64,000 nt of DNA from Cyclina sinensis (GCA_012932295.1 JAAONU010000013.1:41368627-41432626); one strand, 5' to 3'. Counted from the stretch's first letter, positions 1-12,058 are shown. Notes: generated by a model not told the origin, from the sequence alone. Translations and numbers: made by a program.

Positions 1-14
1 ACAGTTTTAATTTT

Positions 15-1009
15 TACTGGTTAAACAGTAAAAAAGATGTACCCCAACACTGTAAAAAATGAATAAAATGCCAAGGCAGGAAAATGCCCTTTAGAGCAAT
101 AAAAGCACCATTAAAGTCTTATGTTACTGGTGTACCTTTAGAAAAGGCGGGATAGACTTAATTGGCCCTTTCCCATTAACTAAGAAAGGAAATACGTACA
201 TATTGTCTGTGCAATGTTATTTCATAAAGTAGGTAGAAATGTACCTATTACCTGATATGAAAGTAGACACAATGGCCACAGTATTAGTAAATGAATTTAT
301 ATGCAGATATGGTCTTATGACAAAAATTGTGACTGACCAGGGAAGGCAATTCGAATCAAACTTATTTCAGGAATTATGTAAAAGGCTGGACATAGTTAAA
401 CTGAGGTCTATAGCCTTTCACCTAGAGACCTGTGTTCACATAGAGAGAATGAACCGCAGTATAGAAGACATGTTAAGCAAATACATTTCTGCAAACCAGA
501 AAGACTGAGATGATTGGATTTCAGTGTTACTTTTAGCTTACAGATCATCTGTTCATGCTAGTACTAACAAAACCCCTTAGCAGGTGATGTTTGGACATGC
601 TCCAAGATTACCTATCGATATTTTGTATGGACAAGGACCTCAAGGGTGTTTTTAATTTTCCAGTGATCAATTTGTCCAAAACTTACAAGACAATCTCAGA
701 AAATGTCACAATCAAGCACATAATGCAAAGCTGACTGCAGCAAGGCAGCAATAGCATGATTATGATACCCGTTTAAATCTTATTTTTTACAAGGAAAATG
801 ACCTTTTGTGTGCCAAGATATTTAATAGGGAAAAGGGGCTTAGTCCAAAACTTAGTTTTAAGTGGGAATGACCCTTTAGAGTAGTAAAATAAATTTCTAC
901 TCTTGTATTACAGATTAAGAAAGTTAAGACAGGAAAGGTCTTAAATGTGCATCATAACCGACTGAAGCCATATAATGCATGGACTAGGACACATGTGGTA
1001 CTGTCATAG
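15..1009 (+). pseudogene. Ty3/Gypsy-type integrase end, decayed
   Basis: This is the 3' part of an LTR-retrotransposon pol gene. The first codons match the end of the integrase zinc-binding domain (a C-x2-C arrangement in which the second Cys is now a TGA near 63-65). The catalytic core follows: the first Asp lies in an IDLIGP motif at about 152-169, the second in TDQG near 341, and the Glu 36 residues later (D-x35-E). The longest open piece is 239-508. After it comes a GPY/F-like C-terminal segment ending in HHNRLKPYNA (about 951-980) and a stop at 1007. The frame is broken by stops near 230, 506, 867 and 889 and by a shift near 148. It is a dead copy with no gag, protease or RT in the window. 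Confidence 0.85.
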
Positions 1010-1316
1010 CAGCATACACCAACTTAAAAATTAAATTTGTATTATGTATGACGTATTCTGTCAGGCTATTTATATTGCTATATCGTGTTGTTAAATGTAT
1101 AGTTGTGAATTTTTGTAATAAAATTGTAGCAATGGCAGGTATTTTACTAAGATGTCTTGTTTCAAGAGACAATAACCAATTTAGATGCCAAATGATTCAT
1201 GCACCAAAGTAAGGAACATGAAGAACTGCCGCTATACTGATGACAATATATATATTGGCCTTCCTTCCATCGTGTGCAAGGGGGAGACATGCGTTTTTCA
1301 CAAAAAACATCTAGTT
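1010..1316. other. Gap after the Gypsy fragment
   Basis: No gene is visible. A purine run (aagggggaga, 1278-1287) could be the polypurine tract before a lost 3' LTR. The sequence changes into a dispersed repeat at about 1317, so any LTR is truncated. This is an inference from position only. Confidence 0.3.
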
Positions 1317-1783
1317 ACAACTTTGATTTATGTTTTCCCTGCCTGAACCTTTACATGTATACATTTGAACGTGATCTAAGCCTAAACAATGAGTGTGACG
1401 AAGAGACAATCCGTGAAACTTAACACAGAACAGATAATCCAGAATTTCCATACTTAATTGGTAGATTTGGTATGGTGAACACATGATTTCGATTTTGAGG
1501 TCCGTGGGTCAGCTGGCAAGGTAACAATAATGATCACCATGAAACGCTTTCCAAACAAAGAAGCCATGGACAACAGAGTTTAGGATGATTGCCTGGTTAC
1601 ATAGTTATTTTTTCTTATTTTGATTTTAGCGCCAGAGTGCAGGATGAAGCAGTCTTTTTTTCGATTTTGTTTTTCAGTAATTATATATAGGAAGTTGAAA
1701 CTACGTTTTTCAAAGTCGATACATAACTTGTTCACGAGGGATGAAGTCAGGATGTCGAAATTCAAGGTCGTGATGAACTTCAG
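1317..1783. repeat. Third copy of a tetraspanin intron-3 segment
   Basis: These roughly 467 bp align closely with 21305-21777 and 53938-54407, the segments just 3' (minus strand) of tetraspanin exon 3 in the two larger copies. The match stops abruptly at both ends, next to the Gypsy relic on the left and 1784-2010 on the right. Exon 3 itself is absent. It is either a third fragment of the segmental duplication or a dispersed repeat that the intron also carries. Confidence 0.75.
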
Positions 1784-2094
1784 TTAAAACATGCAATGAC
1801 GGATTACGCATGTGTGCCCAAAACTTTAAACAATTACTGTTTTACCTACACATTTCCTGAAATTTAGATAACAATAACTGTTGTCTTTCAACCAATGATT
1901 TTATAAACTAAAGTGCTCATTTCCAGAGCTTATTAAACATGTATGAAAGCAAAATATTTCTAACTAGTCTGACCAGCCGCAATTGTAAACCTGCTTTGAA
2001 AAGAGATAACAAGAGGGTCATGATCGCTCACCTGAATATGACTGCTTTTAACAAAGTTGCTATGGACCTGTTTAATTGACCCCAGATGACCCAT

Positions 2095-3180
2095 ATTCAA
2101 ACTTGACCTAGAAATTATTGAAACAATTTTTCTGACAAATTTCCAGGACATTTGGACTGATAGTGTAGCCTCTAGAATGTTTACAAAGTTTTTCGATATT
2201 TGTGCTCTGTGACCTAGTTTTTGAATCCAGATGAACCATATTCGAATTTGAGCTATAAAATCATAGAAGCAACCTTTCTGACAAATTTCAGGTTATTTGG
2301 ATTTAAAATCTTAACTCTAGAGTGTTAACAATGTTTTTCCATATTTGGGCTATGTGACCTAGTTTTTGACCAAAGATGACCAATATTAGTACCTGAGCTA
2401 GAAATCATCAAAACAACCTGTCTGACAAATTTCAAGGATATTTGGACTGGAAATGTAAACTCCGGAGTGTTAAAATGGTTTTTTTTTTTACATTTCAGGG
2501 CTCTGTGACCTAATTTTTGATCTCAAATAACCAATATCCAAGTCTGAGCTAGGAATCATTAAAACAACCTTTCTGGATATTTGGACTGAAAATGTAACCT
2601 CTAGAGCATTTACAAAGTTTTTCTACTTTTTTGCCATGTGACCTAGTTTTTGATACCAGATAACCCATATTCAAAACTGAGCTAGAAATCATTAAATAAC
2701 CTTTCTGACAAATTTCCAGGATATTTGGACTGAAAAGTAGCCTCTACAGTGTTAACAGGTTTTTTTTCTATTTTTGGGCTCTGTGACCTAGTTTTTGACT
2801 CCAGTTGACCCATAGTCAAACTGGAGCTATAAAATCAAAGACGCAACCTTTCTGACAAATTTTCATTTTTTTTGGATTTAAAATCTTAACTCTAGAGTGT
2901 TAACAAGGTTTTTCCATATTTGGGCTATGTGACCTAGTTTTTGATCCCAGATAACCAATATTCGAACTTGAGCTAGAAAACATCAAAATAACCTTTCTGA
3001 CAAATTTCTTGGATATTTTGACTGAAAATGTAACCTCTAGAGTGTTACCAAGGTTTTTCTATTTCCGGGCTCTGTGACCTAGTTTTTGATCCCAGATGAC
3101 CCATAGTCGGATTTGAACTAGAAATCATAGAAACAACCTTTCTGACAAATTTCCAGATTATTTGGACTAAAAATGTTACC
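2095..3180. repeat. Tandem array, unit about 142 bp, about 7 units
   Basis: The phrase gacctagtttttga recurs at about 2211, 2351, 2508, 2640, 2787, 2931 and 3077, giving spacings of about 133-157 bp. Each unit also has a ttctgacaaatttc and a ggatatttggactga block. Units differ by point changes and small indels, so the array is old. Confidence 0.9.
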
Positions 3181-3189
3181 TCTCCTTCT

Positions 3190-4350
3190 ACAAGAAAATT
3201 TTCAAAGTTTTCACTATATAAGCCTATGTAAAACCAAAGACCCCGGGGTGGGGCCAAATTTGACCTCAGGGGTATAATATGAACAAACTTGGTAGAGGTC
3301 CACTAAACAATGTCACAAACCAAATCTTAAGGCTCAGGCCCATGTGGTTTCAGACAAGAAAATTTTCAAAGTTTTCACTATATAAGCCTATGTAAAACCA
3401 ATGACACCGTGGTTGGGCCAAATGTGACCCCAGGGGCATAATTTGAACAAACTTGGAAGAGGTCCACTTGACAATGCTACATACAAATCTTAAGGCTCAG
3501 GGCCTTGTGGTTGCAGACAAGAAGATTTTCAAAGTTTTTCCTATATAATGTAAAACCAATGACCCCAGGGTGGGACCAAAATTGACCCCAGAGGTATAAT
3601 TTGAACAAACTTGGTTAAGGTCTACTAGACAATGCTACATACAAAATCTTACGGCTCAGGGCCTTGTGGTTTCAGACAAGAAGATTTTTAAAGTTTACAC
3701 TATATAAGCCTTTTTAAAACCAATGACCCCGGGGTTGGGCCAAATTTGACCCCAGGGGCATAATGTGAACAAACTTGGTTGAGGTCCACTAGACAATGCT
3801 ACATACAAAATCTTACGGCTCAGGGCCTTGTGGTTGCAGACCAGAAGATTTTGAAAGTTTACACTATATACACCTATGTAAAACCAATGACACCGGGGTT
3901 GGGCCAAATTTTACCCCAGGGGCATAATTTGAACAAACTTGGAAGAAGTCTACTAGACAATGCTACATACCAAATCTTAAGGCTCAGGGCCTTGTAGTTT
4001 CAGACAAGAAGATTTTCAAAGTTTACACTATATACACCTATGTAAAACCAATGACCCTAGGGTGGGACAAAAATTGACCCCAGAGGTATAATTTGAACAA
4101 ACTTGGTTGAGGTCCACTAGACAATGCTACATACAAAATCTTACGGCTCAGGGCCTTGTGGTTGCAGACAAGAAGATTTTGAAAGTTTACACTATATACA
4201 CCTATGTAAAAGCAATGACACCGGGGTTGGGCCAAATTTTACCCCAGGGGCATAATTTGAACAAACTTGGAAGAAGTCCACTAGACAATGCTACATATAA
4301 AATCTTAAGTCTCATGGCCTTGCGGTTTCAGACAAGAAGATTTTCCTTTA
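3190..4350. repeat. Tandem array, unit about 164 bp, about 7 units
   Basis: The phrase gaacaaacttgg recurs near 3281, 3447, 3603, 3768, 3931, 4097 and 4261, with spacing of about 156-166 bp. Units share ggcataatttgaac and cttgtggtttcagacaagaag. Several 60-84 residue open frames on both strands here simply repeat the unit and are not genes. Confidence 0.9.
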
Positions 4351-4653
4351 AGTTGCCATAGCAACCAGAGTTCTTGATGGAATTGAATTCTTTGAACAAC
4401 TTTGGTAGAGTTTCATGCAAGGAATATCCCAGGCATTTTTTTTCAATGTTGGCTTAACGGTTAAGGAGGAGAAGTCGTTCAAGTCAAATTGTTGACGACG
4501 CACGACCCACGCCGACGGACGCCGGACATTCAACAATCCTAAAAGCAGTGCTCAGGTGAGCTAAAAATCAGCTGCAAAGGCATAATAATTAAATAAATTA
4601 TAGATAAATCAGGAATTCTCATACATAAATTGTTTTGTGTCTCATCTGTTTCA

Positions 4654-5877
4654 GCATGTCCAAGAGAAATTCCACGGGGGAAATAACTAATATTCAACAT
4701 GTTTGTAAACCTAGTGGTTTAATATATAACAACGAAGTGCAATTAATGAGACACAAAGATGACAGACACGGGTCCCAGGTCAGGTGTACAACCAAGACTT
4801 ATGTCTTACCTAGAAAAAGAACAGATGTTCAACGACTCACCTTATTGCAAAACACCACTATACTAAAGAGGTAACCGTCACCAAAATAAGAGAATCATTT
4901 CATCCATATTTTGAAGAGTGTGAAACACAAGCTTTTGATCAACTCATACTTTCCGCAGTGGTTAGTTTGTCAACAAGAGCACCACTTACTCACACATCAT
5001 CACCTACACCACCTTCACGTACATCAGCACCTGCAACACCTTTACACCTAACAACCACCACAACACCCTCACACATAACAGCACCTTCACCGACACTGCC
5101 AGACCAACACCCATTTCCATCACCTGCTTTACCAATCAGTATTTCAGAGGCACCACTTATTGACAGCACATCATTACCCGACACCTACGAAGCATTCTCA
5201 CTGAGCAGACAGCAATACCAGAATCGCTTTCAACACCAGAACTACATTCATCACCAGAACTCATATACAACACACCCAGTAGCACTTCATTACCAAACCT
5301 TACATTAGACTGGACATGTCCAAGCCCACAGTGATCACTTCCAATAAGATAATTATGCACCACCACTTCAAGAAATAAACATAGCATCAGAGGACCTACC
5401 GACAGACACTGGCATCATGGACAACAACATAGTAAATTCCACACTCGCAACACCAGACTGTGACCAGCAGACACCTACCATCCCACTTCAAGCTTCACAC
5501 CCAGACACACCTACATATACAGCATCCAGATACCCATTACCAAGACCAGAAAACAACATATTCCACATGACGACCAGCATGTCCCTGAATTTCCGCCAAG
5601 AAGACTCGAGGTGCCAGCCAGGAAGGCCCTTGACCCTCGCCTCTTATTCAGAGATGCACCTTCGGGATTCTTGGTGGGGTCCATGGCCAATTTGGCCGCC
5701 TTCAAATGGAAAGAAATTACCAAAGCAGCTGACGAACACAATACAACAATCTCATTGGAGCATCAGAATTTCACTATTTCACGAATAGAAAAAGTTCAAC
5801 TCCTAGATGGAAGAGTGTTGACCATGAAGACCTCCTTCATATTAGAAGAGTATGTCAAAGTGACCCGTTCTACATAG
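4654..5877 (+). pseudogene. Broken C2H2-like, Thr/Pro-rich gene
   Basis: A splice-acceptor-like gtctcatctgtttcag precedes ATGTCC at 4654. The first frame (to 4874) holds a C2H2-type finger, C-x2-S-x12-H-x4-H, in which the second Cys is replaced by Ser. Reading continues in another frame from about 4871 through a long Thr/Ser/Pro-rich stretch, changes again near 5205, and ends in a more ordinary segment whose frame is open to a TAG at 5875. That segment contains LDPRLLFRDAPSGFLVGS and later SFILEEYVKVTRST. At least three frame changes are needed, so it is a pseudogene or a gene with undetected short introns. The family of the C-terminal part is not recognised. Confidence 0.5.
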
Positions 5878-6989
5878 ACTCAGAAAGCTGAAAATTAGTA
5901 TTAGAAAAATGATATTGTATGTACTTAAAAATCTTTTTTTGTTGTTGTTGCTAGCAGTAGAGAGTTAAAGTTCTTGCTGAGTGAAAAATAAGATAAAGAA
6001 GTTTCATTTTCTTTGTAAAGTCTTCTTTTCTAGGTGCAGGTTGTAAGGTCTTCATGGTTCAGTAAAAACACACACACATACATACATATATATATATATA
6101 TTTCATCACTGTAATTTCAGGGTACATTTAGTACAGCTCACCTTCTCTTAAAACCTTTTAAATGATGTAAACCTTTATTTCAGTGCCTTCACTCATTGCT
6201 GTAACTAGTTGTTTGGTATATACAGATATACATTTTTGTCTATCAAGTCAGTCATTTCAAGTCAATTATTGAAACTAATATTCCTCTTTTTCAGTAACTG
6301 TTAAGTCAGTATACAACATACACATGCATGTAATATTTCAATTAGTTAGTTCTTGCATTTACTTTGTTCAATTTCACAGTCTTAGAAAATTTTGCACAGG
6401 TGTAGTCTTTACAATACTTTGCATTTAAAATGTTGCTACCTTTAACATTAGGTAATCTAACTGTAATTCAACTAATTACAGTTGTATTGTGCTTACGTAA
6501 TTTATGTATCTAAAGTCATAGTACAGTTTTTGTAAGTCAACTAGACAAATTTGTTGATGGTACATTGCTTCAATAGACTAAGAAGAAATTTCTTTTTATA
6601 CACTTATGTAACAATATCTTAATATCTCCTGTATGTCATGACATTGCTATGTAACGTACAAACTTGATCTCAAGTATTATAAAACCATTAATTATCACAT
6701 CAGAGCCAATGATATTGATGTTACATTATTTTTTAAAAAACATATAGATTAATATATCATACCATTTAAAATACATGTTATACAAGTTAATATGTTCATG
6801 TTAAATGATAGTTCATAGTTAAAAATATTTATTAAAGATTAATATATGTTGTATGCACGTAAGACTGATGTACATGTATTTTAAGATAATGCAAGTGTAT
6901 CTGAAATAGTGTTAACATAATGTTGTTAAATATTTTTGTTAAATACATTTCTAAATTTTGAGACTTAATTTTGTCTGAGGAGAGGGTAA
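5878..6989. other. AT-rich gap
   Basis: No gene is supported. It holds a short (AC)n/(AT)n tract at about 6068-6101 and is otherwise AT-rich unique-looking DNA. A purine tract (gaggagaggg, 6977-6986) abuts the candidate LTR that follows. Confidence 0.5.
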
Positions 6990-7913
6990 TGTGAGGGTTA
7001 GCCCCTTTTCTGTTCTTTAAAAACTTAAAATTTTCATTCATCATAACTTTTTACAAGCTTACTGTTCAAGATTTCCACATTAAACTTAAATAAATCACAA
7101 GCACATGTATATAATAAATTTGTACATGTAGGTTCGTAAAGTTTTGAAAGATATAACAGCTAGAATATTAGTTGTCATTCTCTCATACTTTATAAATCAA
7201 TCAGTAAAAACCTATATTTGTTTTTGACAGCAACTATTCCATGCTTACTCACTTCTGTTTTCAACTATTCGAGATAATCTTGTAAGGTAACTTGAAATTT
7301 GCACACATGTCCGCCTGTTGTCACTTCCGGTTTTCACCGGTTAGACTTAATTCGAAGTCAGATAAAATAATTTATTATTAAAACTTATTTTTCACGTCTG
7401 TGTTTACTCTATTTGTATGTTTAATACATTTTTGTGAATGTATGTAAGATTATTTGATGCATATTCTTATTTATTATGGGATTTATTAGTCGTTAATCTC
7501 TACTTATCTCATTTGCCTACTAAAATATTTGTGTACTTATTTGCATACCAATATAAATACCAGCGTCTGTTGACTTTTGGCCACTTTGCCTCTGTCTCCA
7601 GAGTAGTCAGACGTGTTTCTTTAGTCTCACAATCTTTTAATCAGATCAACTCTAAAATTTTAATTCAACTTGGCATTAATAGATACAAGGTAATTACGAT
7701 ATCTAGTATTTTAACAAGTTCAAAATGTATAACGATTTTGTTTACATTTACTTTTGGGCACATTTTCGGACCTGGTAACTCCGCGATTTTTTTGATCTGA
7801 CTTCATTCAGAATATTCATTGTTATTACTTGTTGGCCTGATCCTTACTATGGTTGTTTATTAAGTTCCTTAAACAAAATAAAACTACCTTAAACCGAAAG
7901 GAATGGCTTTGCA
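6990..7913 (+). mobile_element. Candidate LTR
   Basis: A polypurine-like gaggagagggtaa is followed at 6990 by tgtgagggtta, a typical LTR start. Inside are an octamer-like atttgcat (7539-7546), a TATA box (tataaata, about 7552-7559) and a polyadenylation signal aataaa near 7876. The end at ttgca (7913) is arbitrary. There is no second LTR, no primer-binding site and no clear target duplication, so this could also be an ordinary promoter. Confidence 0.25.
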
Positions 7914-8173
7914 TTATATGATATTTAGTCATTAGAATAATTAATCATTGAGAAGAACTTCGGATTTTTTACTATCTGATATTGAGTTTAACCTGGCCGC
8001 TACCAGGCTAAGCAGCTACCAGGCTTGTCTGACGCTACCTTTAACCAGTTATCCCTTTATGATATATTCAATTTGGTAATTTCTCTCGATGACGATTGCT
8101 GATATAACCCCTCCCATGGTGATCTAGATTTTAGATTGTCCCACTGTACAGTCAACACGGGCACGGGTGTTAC
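7914..8173. other. Unique flank left of the receptor block
   Basis: No gene, RNA or repeat is recognised. Similarity to the other receptor copies begins at about 8174. Confidence 0.5.
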
Positions 8174-8698
8174 AATATGATTAAGCGACAGTACTCTGTT
8201 AGTACGCTATTTAACTTGCGGGAGACTTAGATGTGTACGTCAGTCTGATCAATAGGATTCAAATTAAGACCAATGTCTATGGTTTTATAAACGTTTCATC
8301 TAGAAAAGGAAATCAAAACTCATTTAACAACTAAAATATTCCATGGAATTTTGTATTATTTTTTCCCTCCTGTACTGGGATATTTGTGTTATAAAATTTA
8401 TCTTAATGATAATGCAAATATTATATACTTGTATATTGATATTTACTTTGAAATATAATGAATAAAGTAAAATAATTAGAAGAATCTAAACATGGAGCAA
8501 AATAACAGTTTTTAGACAGATATATCTTTGACTTCTCAACATTTGTTTATTTACTCATAAAACAAGACAAGATTGTTAAATTTACCAAAAATGCGAATCT
8601 GATTAATATAACAGAAAAAAAATTTCAAAATCTTTATAAGTGAAAAACAACTAATTATGTAGTTCTGTCCGAGTCACTTATTCTAGCTTAATTTTAAA

Positions 8699-9691
8699 TC
8701 AAATGTTCATTTCTACGGACGCTTCACGACCCTGAAATTCAGTGCCATATTGATATTCTCTGACTTCCGCACTTCTGTTTCTCCAGTGCAGGATTGCCTC
8801 GTTTAAATCATTTATATTTAACACTGATCTTGTTTTCTTGTCAAACACAAATACAAAGGTTATGGCAGCTCCGTACAATGGTCCAGTTAACGTTTGTAAC
8901 AAAAGCACTCCAAATGTATAACCGTGCACTGCATCTTGAACCCTTCCAATTACTGAGAACAAGTGTACGATGAAATACACGATCGGATACATTCGTAGCA
9001 TTCGAATGTCCGCATGCAAGGTCTGAATATCTAAAACACCGTTAACCGACCGACTTTCTCTTACCCTCCTTAACATTTTGTATTCCATATGAAATATTAC
9101 AACAAAGAATGCGATAACAAACAATATATCCCAAATAAACCAAAGCCCAAGTCTCCACGCAACATCATTCTTAACCCAACACCATGCCCCGGCAGGTCCG
9201 TAAGCGTCTCCTATGAACGGTAACGCCATGACGATAGCAGGTACTGTCCAGCAAAGAACTACAATGAATCGCTCTTTTCTATTCCAATCTAAACCGGAAA
9301 TAGCTCGTCTATACATGTTGGCAATAATGCAAACAATCCAGCATAAAACTGCCCAGACAGAGAAAGTCATCAAAGCCCCTTGCGCTTTACAAAGGGGCGT
9401 GGCTTGTTCTTCGAACCCATCCAGCAAGTAACTCACACCAACTAGAAGTGCACCTAAACTCAAGTTTGTAATCATCCGTTGTGTAAATTCTCTATACTTC
9501 TTAAAAAGAACTATGATCGCAATGGTTAAAAGTGATCCAATTATTGACAACACAGACGAGAACAGCTTTCCATACTTCAGCGTCAAACATTTTGTCTCTT
9601 CGTTATCAAAAAGAAAACAACCATTGACACCAGTGTTAGTAGATGCTTGTGTAGCATTTGGGCTACTTGCAGCGTCTGGAGTTAGATTCAT
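8699..9691 (-). CDS. cAMP receptor-like/GPR157-like 7TM receptor, copy G1
   Basis: An intronless 330-residue seven-helix receptor. Helices fall at about 42-63, 72-91, 103-126, 141-160, 182-204, 235-254 and 259-284. The motif GPAGAWCW (165-172) is typical of the slime-mould cAMP-receptor-like (class E) and GPR157-type families. Cys101 at the start of helix 3 and Cys171 in extracellular loop 2 could form the usual disulphide. The N-terminus has NLT and NAT glycosylation sequons and no obvious signal peptide. The frame is open upstream to an ATG at 9778, but the copies align from the MNLT start at 9691, and G2 has no upstream ATG, so 9691 is chosen. It probably signals through a G protein at the plasma membrane. 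The ligand is unknown. Confidence 0.92.
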   Translation of the reverse strand: MNLTPDAASSPNATQASTNTGVNGCFLFDNEETKCLTLKYGKLFSSVLSIIGSLLTIAIIVLFKKYREFTQRMITNLSLGALLVGVSYLLDGFEEQATPLCKAQGALMTFSVWAVLCWIVCIIANMYRRAISGLDWNRKERFIVVLCWTVPAIVMALPFIGDAYGPAGAWCWVKNDVAWRLGLWFIWDILFVIAFFVVIFHMEYKMLRRVRESRSVNGVLDIQTLHADIRMLRMYPIVYFIVHLFSVIGRVQDAVHGYTFGVLLLQTLTGPLYGAAITFVFVFDKKTRSVLNINDLNEAILHWRNRSAEVREYQYGTEFQGREASVEMNI

Positions 9692-9940
9692 ACTTTTATT
9701 CCAAACAAAATTCCTTCTTAAAATATTTGAATTGTATTCATATATATCTGTAACAAACTCAGAAATAAAGTGTTGCAAACTTAATTGTTTTTTGTTACAG
9801 TTAAGACGATTCGATAAAGGATGTAAATGTTCTTCCTATATCAGGTAACAGTAACATGATCAAACAAAATATATTATGCAGTAAGTGAACCAAGACGATA
9901 ACAGTTTTCTTCCATAAAGCTCATTACAATCAGTGGTTTA

Positions 9941-11695
9941 TTACTCTATATAAAAAAGGAGATATAAATTTACCAGAAAACTACAGAGGTATATCACTTT
10001 TAGATATATGTGGTAAAATATATACAAGCATATTAACAAGAAGACTAACATTTTATGTCAATTTATTTGGAAAATTGCACGAATCGCAAGCAGGTTTTCG
10101 TAAGGGATATTCGACTATTGACAATGTTTTCATCTAAGAATCCATTATAAATAAACAGTTATCAAAACCTGGAGGCAAAATTTGTGTTGCCTTCATAGAT
10201 TTTATGAAATGTTTCGATATGATAAACAGAGACAAATTGTGGAACGCATTAAGTCAAAATGGCATCAAAGGCAAATTATATTCAGCAATTATTGCTATGT
10301 ATAATACAGTACAAGCGTGTGTACGAACAAATGAAGGTTTGACTGAAAGTTTTAAATGCCCGTTAGGCTTGAAACAGGGCTGTTTAGTATCGCCGATTTT
10401 GTTTTTAATATTTATTGATGAATTAGTTAAATACATAGAAGATAGTGGAGTTAAGGGTGTCCAATTATTCCCCGATGTAACTGAAATTGTATCGTTATTG
10501 TTTGCAGATGACCTTGCGCTTACTGCTGATACAGTTACGTGCTTACAAAGATTATTAAATGTTTTACATCAATTTTGTCAGGAGAAGGGTGTAAAAATTA
10601 ACATTAATAAATAAAAAATCATGGTTTTTAAGAAGGGAGGGAGACTATCAAAGTATGAAAAGTGGACTTATGACGGAGAAGTCATTGAAACAGTTAATGA
10701 ATTTTGTTATGTAGGTGTAACATTTACTAGGCAACTTTTGCATTCAAAAATGGCCAGCGTACAGGCTTTAAAAGGTAAAAGAGTCCTTATCTCTGTGTTA
10801 TCAAAACTATATGAATATGGTCAGTTACCAAGGAATGTCTTTTTTAACATTTTTGATACTAAGATAAGCCCATTACTTTTATATGGATCTGAAATTTAGG
10901 GTATACAAAAACAAAACGATGTTGAAATTATACACACATATGCCTGTAAGAGATACATGTGTGTGAGCCAAAAACAATTAATGCAGCAGTATTGGGAGGC
11001 TGTGGAAGATTTCCCATGTATATAAATGCAGCGAAAAGATGTATCAGATATTGGTGTAAAATATTGAAAATGAATGAAGATAGGTTAGTTAAGAAATGTT
11101 ATTTAATGATGAAATGTATGGATAATTTGGGACAAACCAATTGGGTTTCAGGTGTCAGAAAATTGTTATGTACAAATGGATTTGGTAATGTTTGGTTTGA
11201 TCAATATGTAAGTCAGGAAAATATCTTTATATCGAAAATTGTACAATTTTTAAAGGATCAGTATTTTCAAGGATGGCTTGAGACAATTACAAATAGCTCA
11301 AAATTGTATTCTTATAGTCAGTATAAGTTTCAGCTTATTCATGAAACCTACTGAACTGTGTCAGGATAAGAAAATTTAGACATTCTTTAGCAAAACTGCG
11401 GTCTTCTTCACATAACCTTGAAATAGAACGTGGTAGATATAACGATACTCCAAAGTTTAACCGAATTTGTAAACTATGTCATTCTGCGATTGAAACTGAG
11501 TTCCATTTTGTTTTAGTTTGCTCAAAGTTGTTAAAAATAAGAGAAAAATATATACCGAAGAAATACTTTAGTAATACAAATGAGCATAAATTTAATATTT
11601 TAATGAGTAGTAACTCGGAAAAAGTCCTACTAAATCTAGCAATGTATACATATCATGCATTCCAAGAAAGGCAGTTGATTTTAGATACACAGTAG
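9941..11695 (+). pseudogene. LINE ORF2 remnant: reverse transcriptase and C-terminal zinc knuckle
   Basis: Reverse transcriptase motifs can be followed: NYRGISLLD, motif A with Asp at 10198, the LKQGCLVSPILF block, and the FADD catalytic motif at 10501-10512. The C-terminus has a C-x2-C-x7-H-x4-C knuckle near 11470-11510 (ICKLCHSAIETEFHF). Stops at 10135, 10612 and 10897 and frame changes near 10955 and 11352 make it non-functional. It is related to the LINE at 13876-18614 but clearly a different subfamily, about half identical in protein by eye. Confidence 0.9.
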
Positions 11696-12058
11696 ACAAC
11701 ACAAGATGTGTAAAATGGTTTATTTGTTCCATGCATATAAAATGTTATTAACACTAATGTTTAACACATTATAAAAGTATTCCTGTGTTTTATACAAGTT
11801 CATCCAGTGATCCATTGTATCAATTGTAAAATGGCTACTTTGGAGTTGTATATACCTAATTATATATACCTTGCATATTATTATGCAACAATGGTAATAT
11901 TTGAAAAATGATGAATGTAAAATTTGATATTCTTCACATATAATTACTATCAATGTTTGGTACATTTAAAGCAGGTACCAGTCTTTGTGTTTTGTAAAAT
12001 TGTAGCATAACTGTTGTAGGCCGGTGGCCAATAGCAAATAAAGTCATTGTCATTGTCA
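9941..12058 (+). mobile_element. 5'-truncated non-LTR retrotransposon (LINE)
   Basis: The insert interrupts sequence that is continuous at 49440-49500 in the paralogous copy. It begins inside the reverse transcriptase domain and ends with a 3' tail, aataaagtcattgtcattgtca. The 3' UTR has a ggccggtggcc block near 12020 that also occurs in the longer LINE at 18571. The target duplication is at most 3-4 bp. Truncation at the 5' end is usual for target-primed reverse transcription. Confidence 0.9.

Larger units (their letters stand above)
2011..4560. repeat. Composite repeat with inverted CTCACCTGA ends
   Basis: The element opens with aagagggtcatgatcgctca then cctga (to 2035) and closes with ctcaggtgag (4551-4560), so the outer ends are inverted copies of CTCACCTGA. 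Inside are two different tandem arrays. Its last 200 bp carry a short GACG-rich stretch (about 4490-4530) like the tails of related repeats elsewhere in the window. The same ends recur at 12441-12846, 28737-30434, 45932-47036 and 49814-50230. Such elements are frequent in bivalve introns. No coding capacity is seen. Confidence 0.75.

Noticed and set aside
3045..4361. Five open frames of 65-84 codons on both strands
   Set aside because: They repeat with the 142- and 164-bp tandem units and share the same peptide phrases, so they are by-products of the arrays.
7438..7800. 120-codon open frame
   Set aside because: Composition follows AT-rich DNA, no domain or homology is recognisable, and it crosses the TATA/octamer region of the candidate LTR.
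9692..9778. 29-residue N-terminal extension of receptor G1
   Set aside because: The frame is open, but G2 has no ATG upstream of MNLT; the shared start gives equal 330-residue proteins.
9213..9848. Plus-strand frames opposite the receptor gene (also 35621-36299 and 48777-48989)
   Set aside because: Antisense shadows of the conserved receptor coding sequence.
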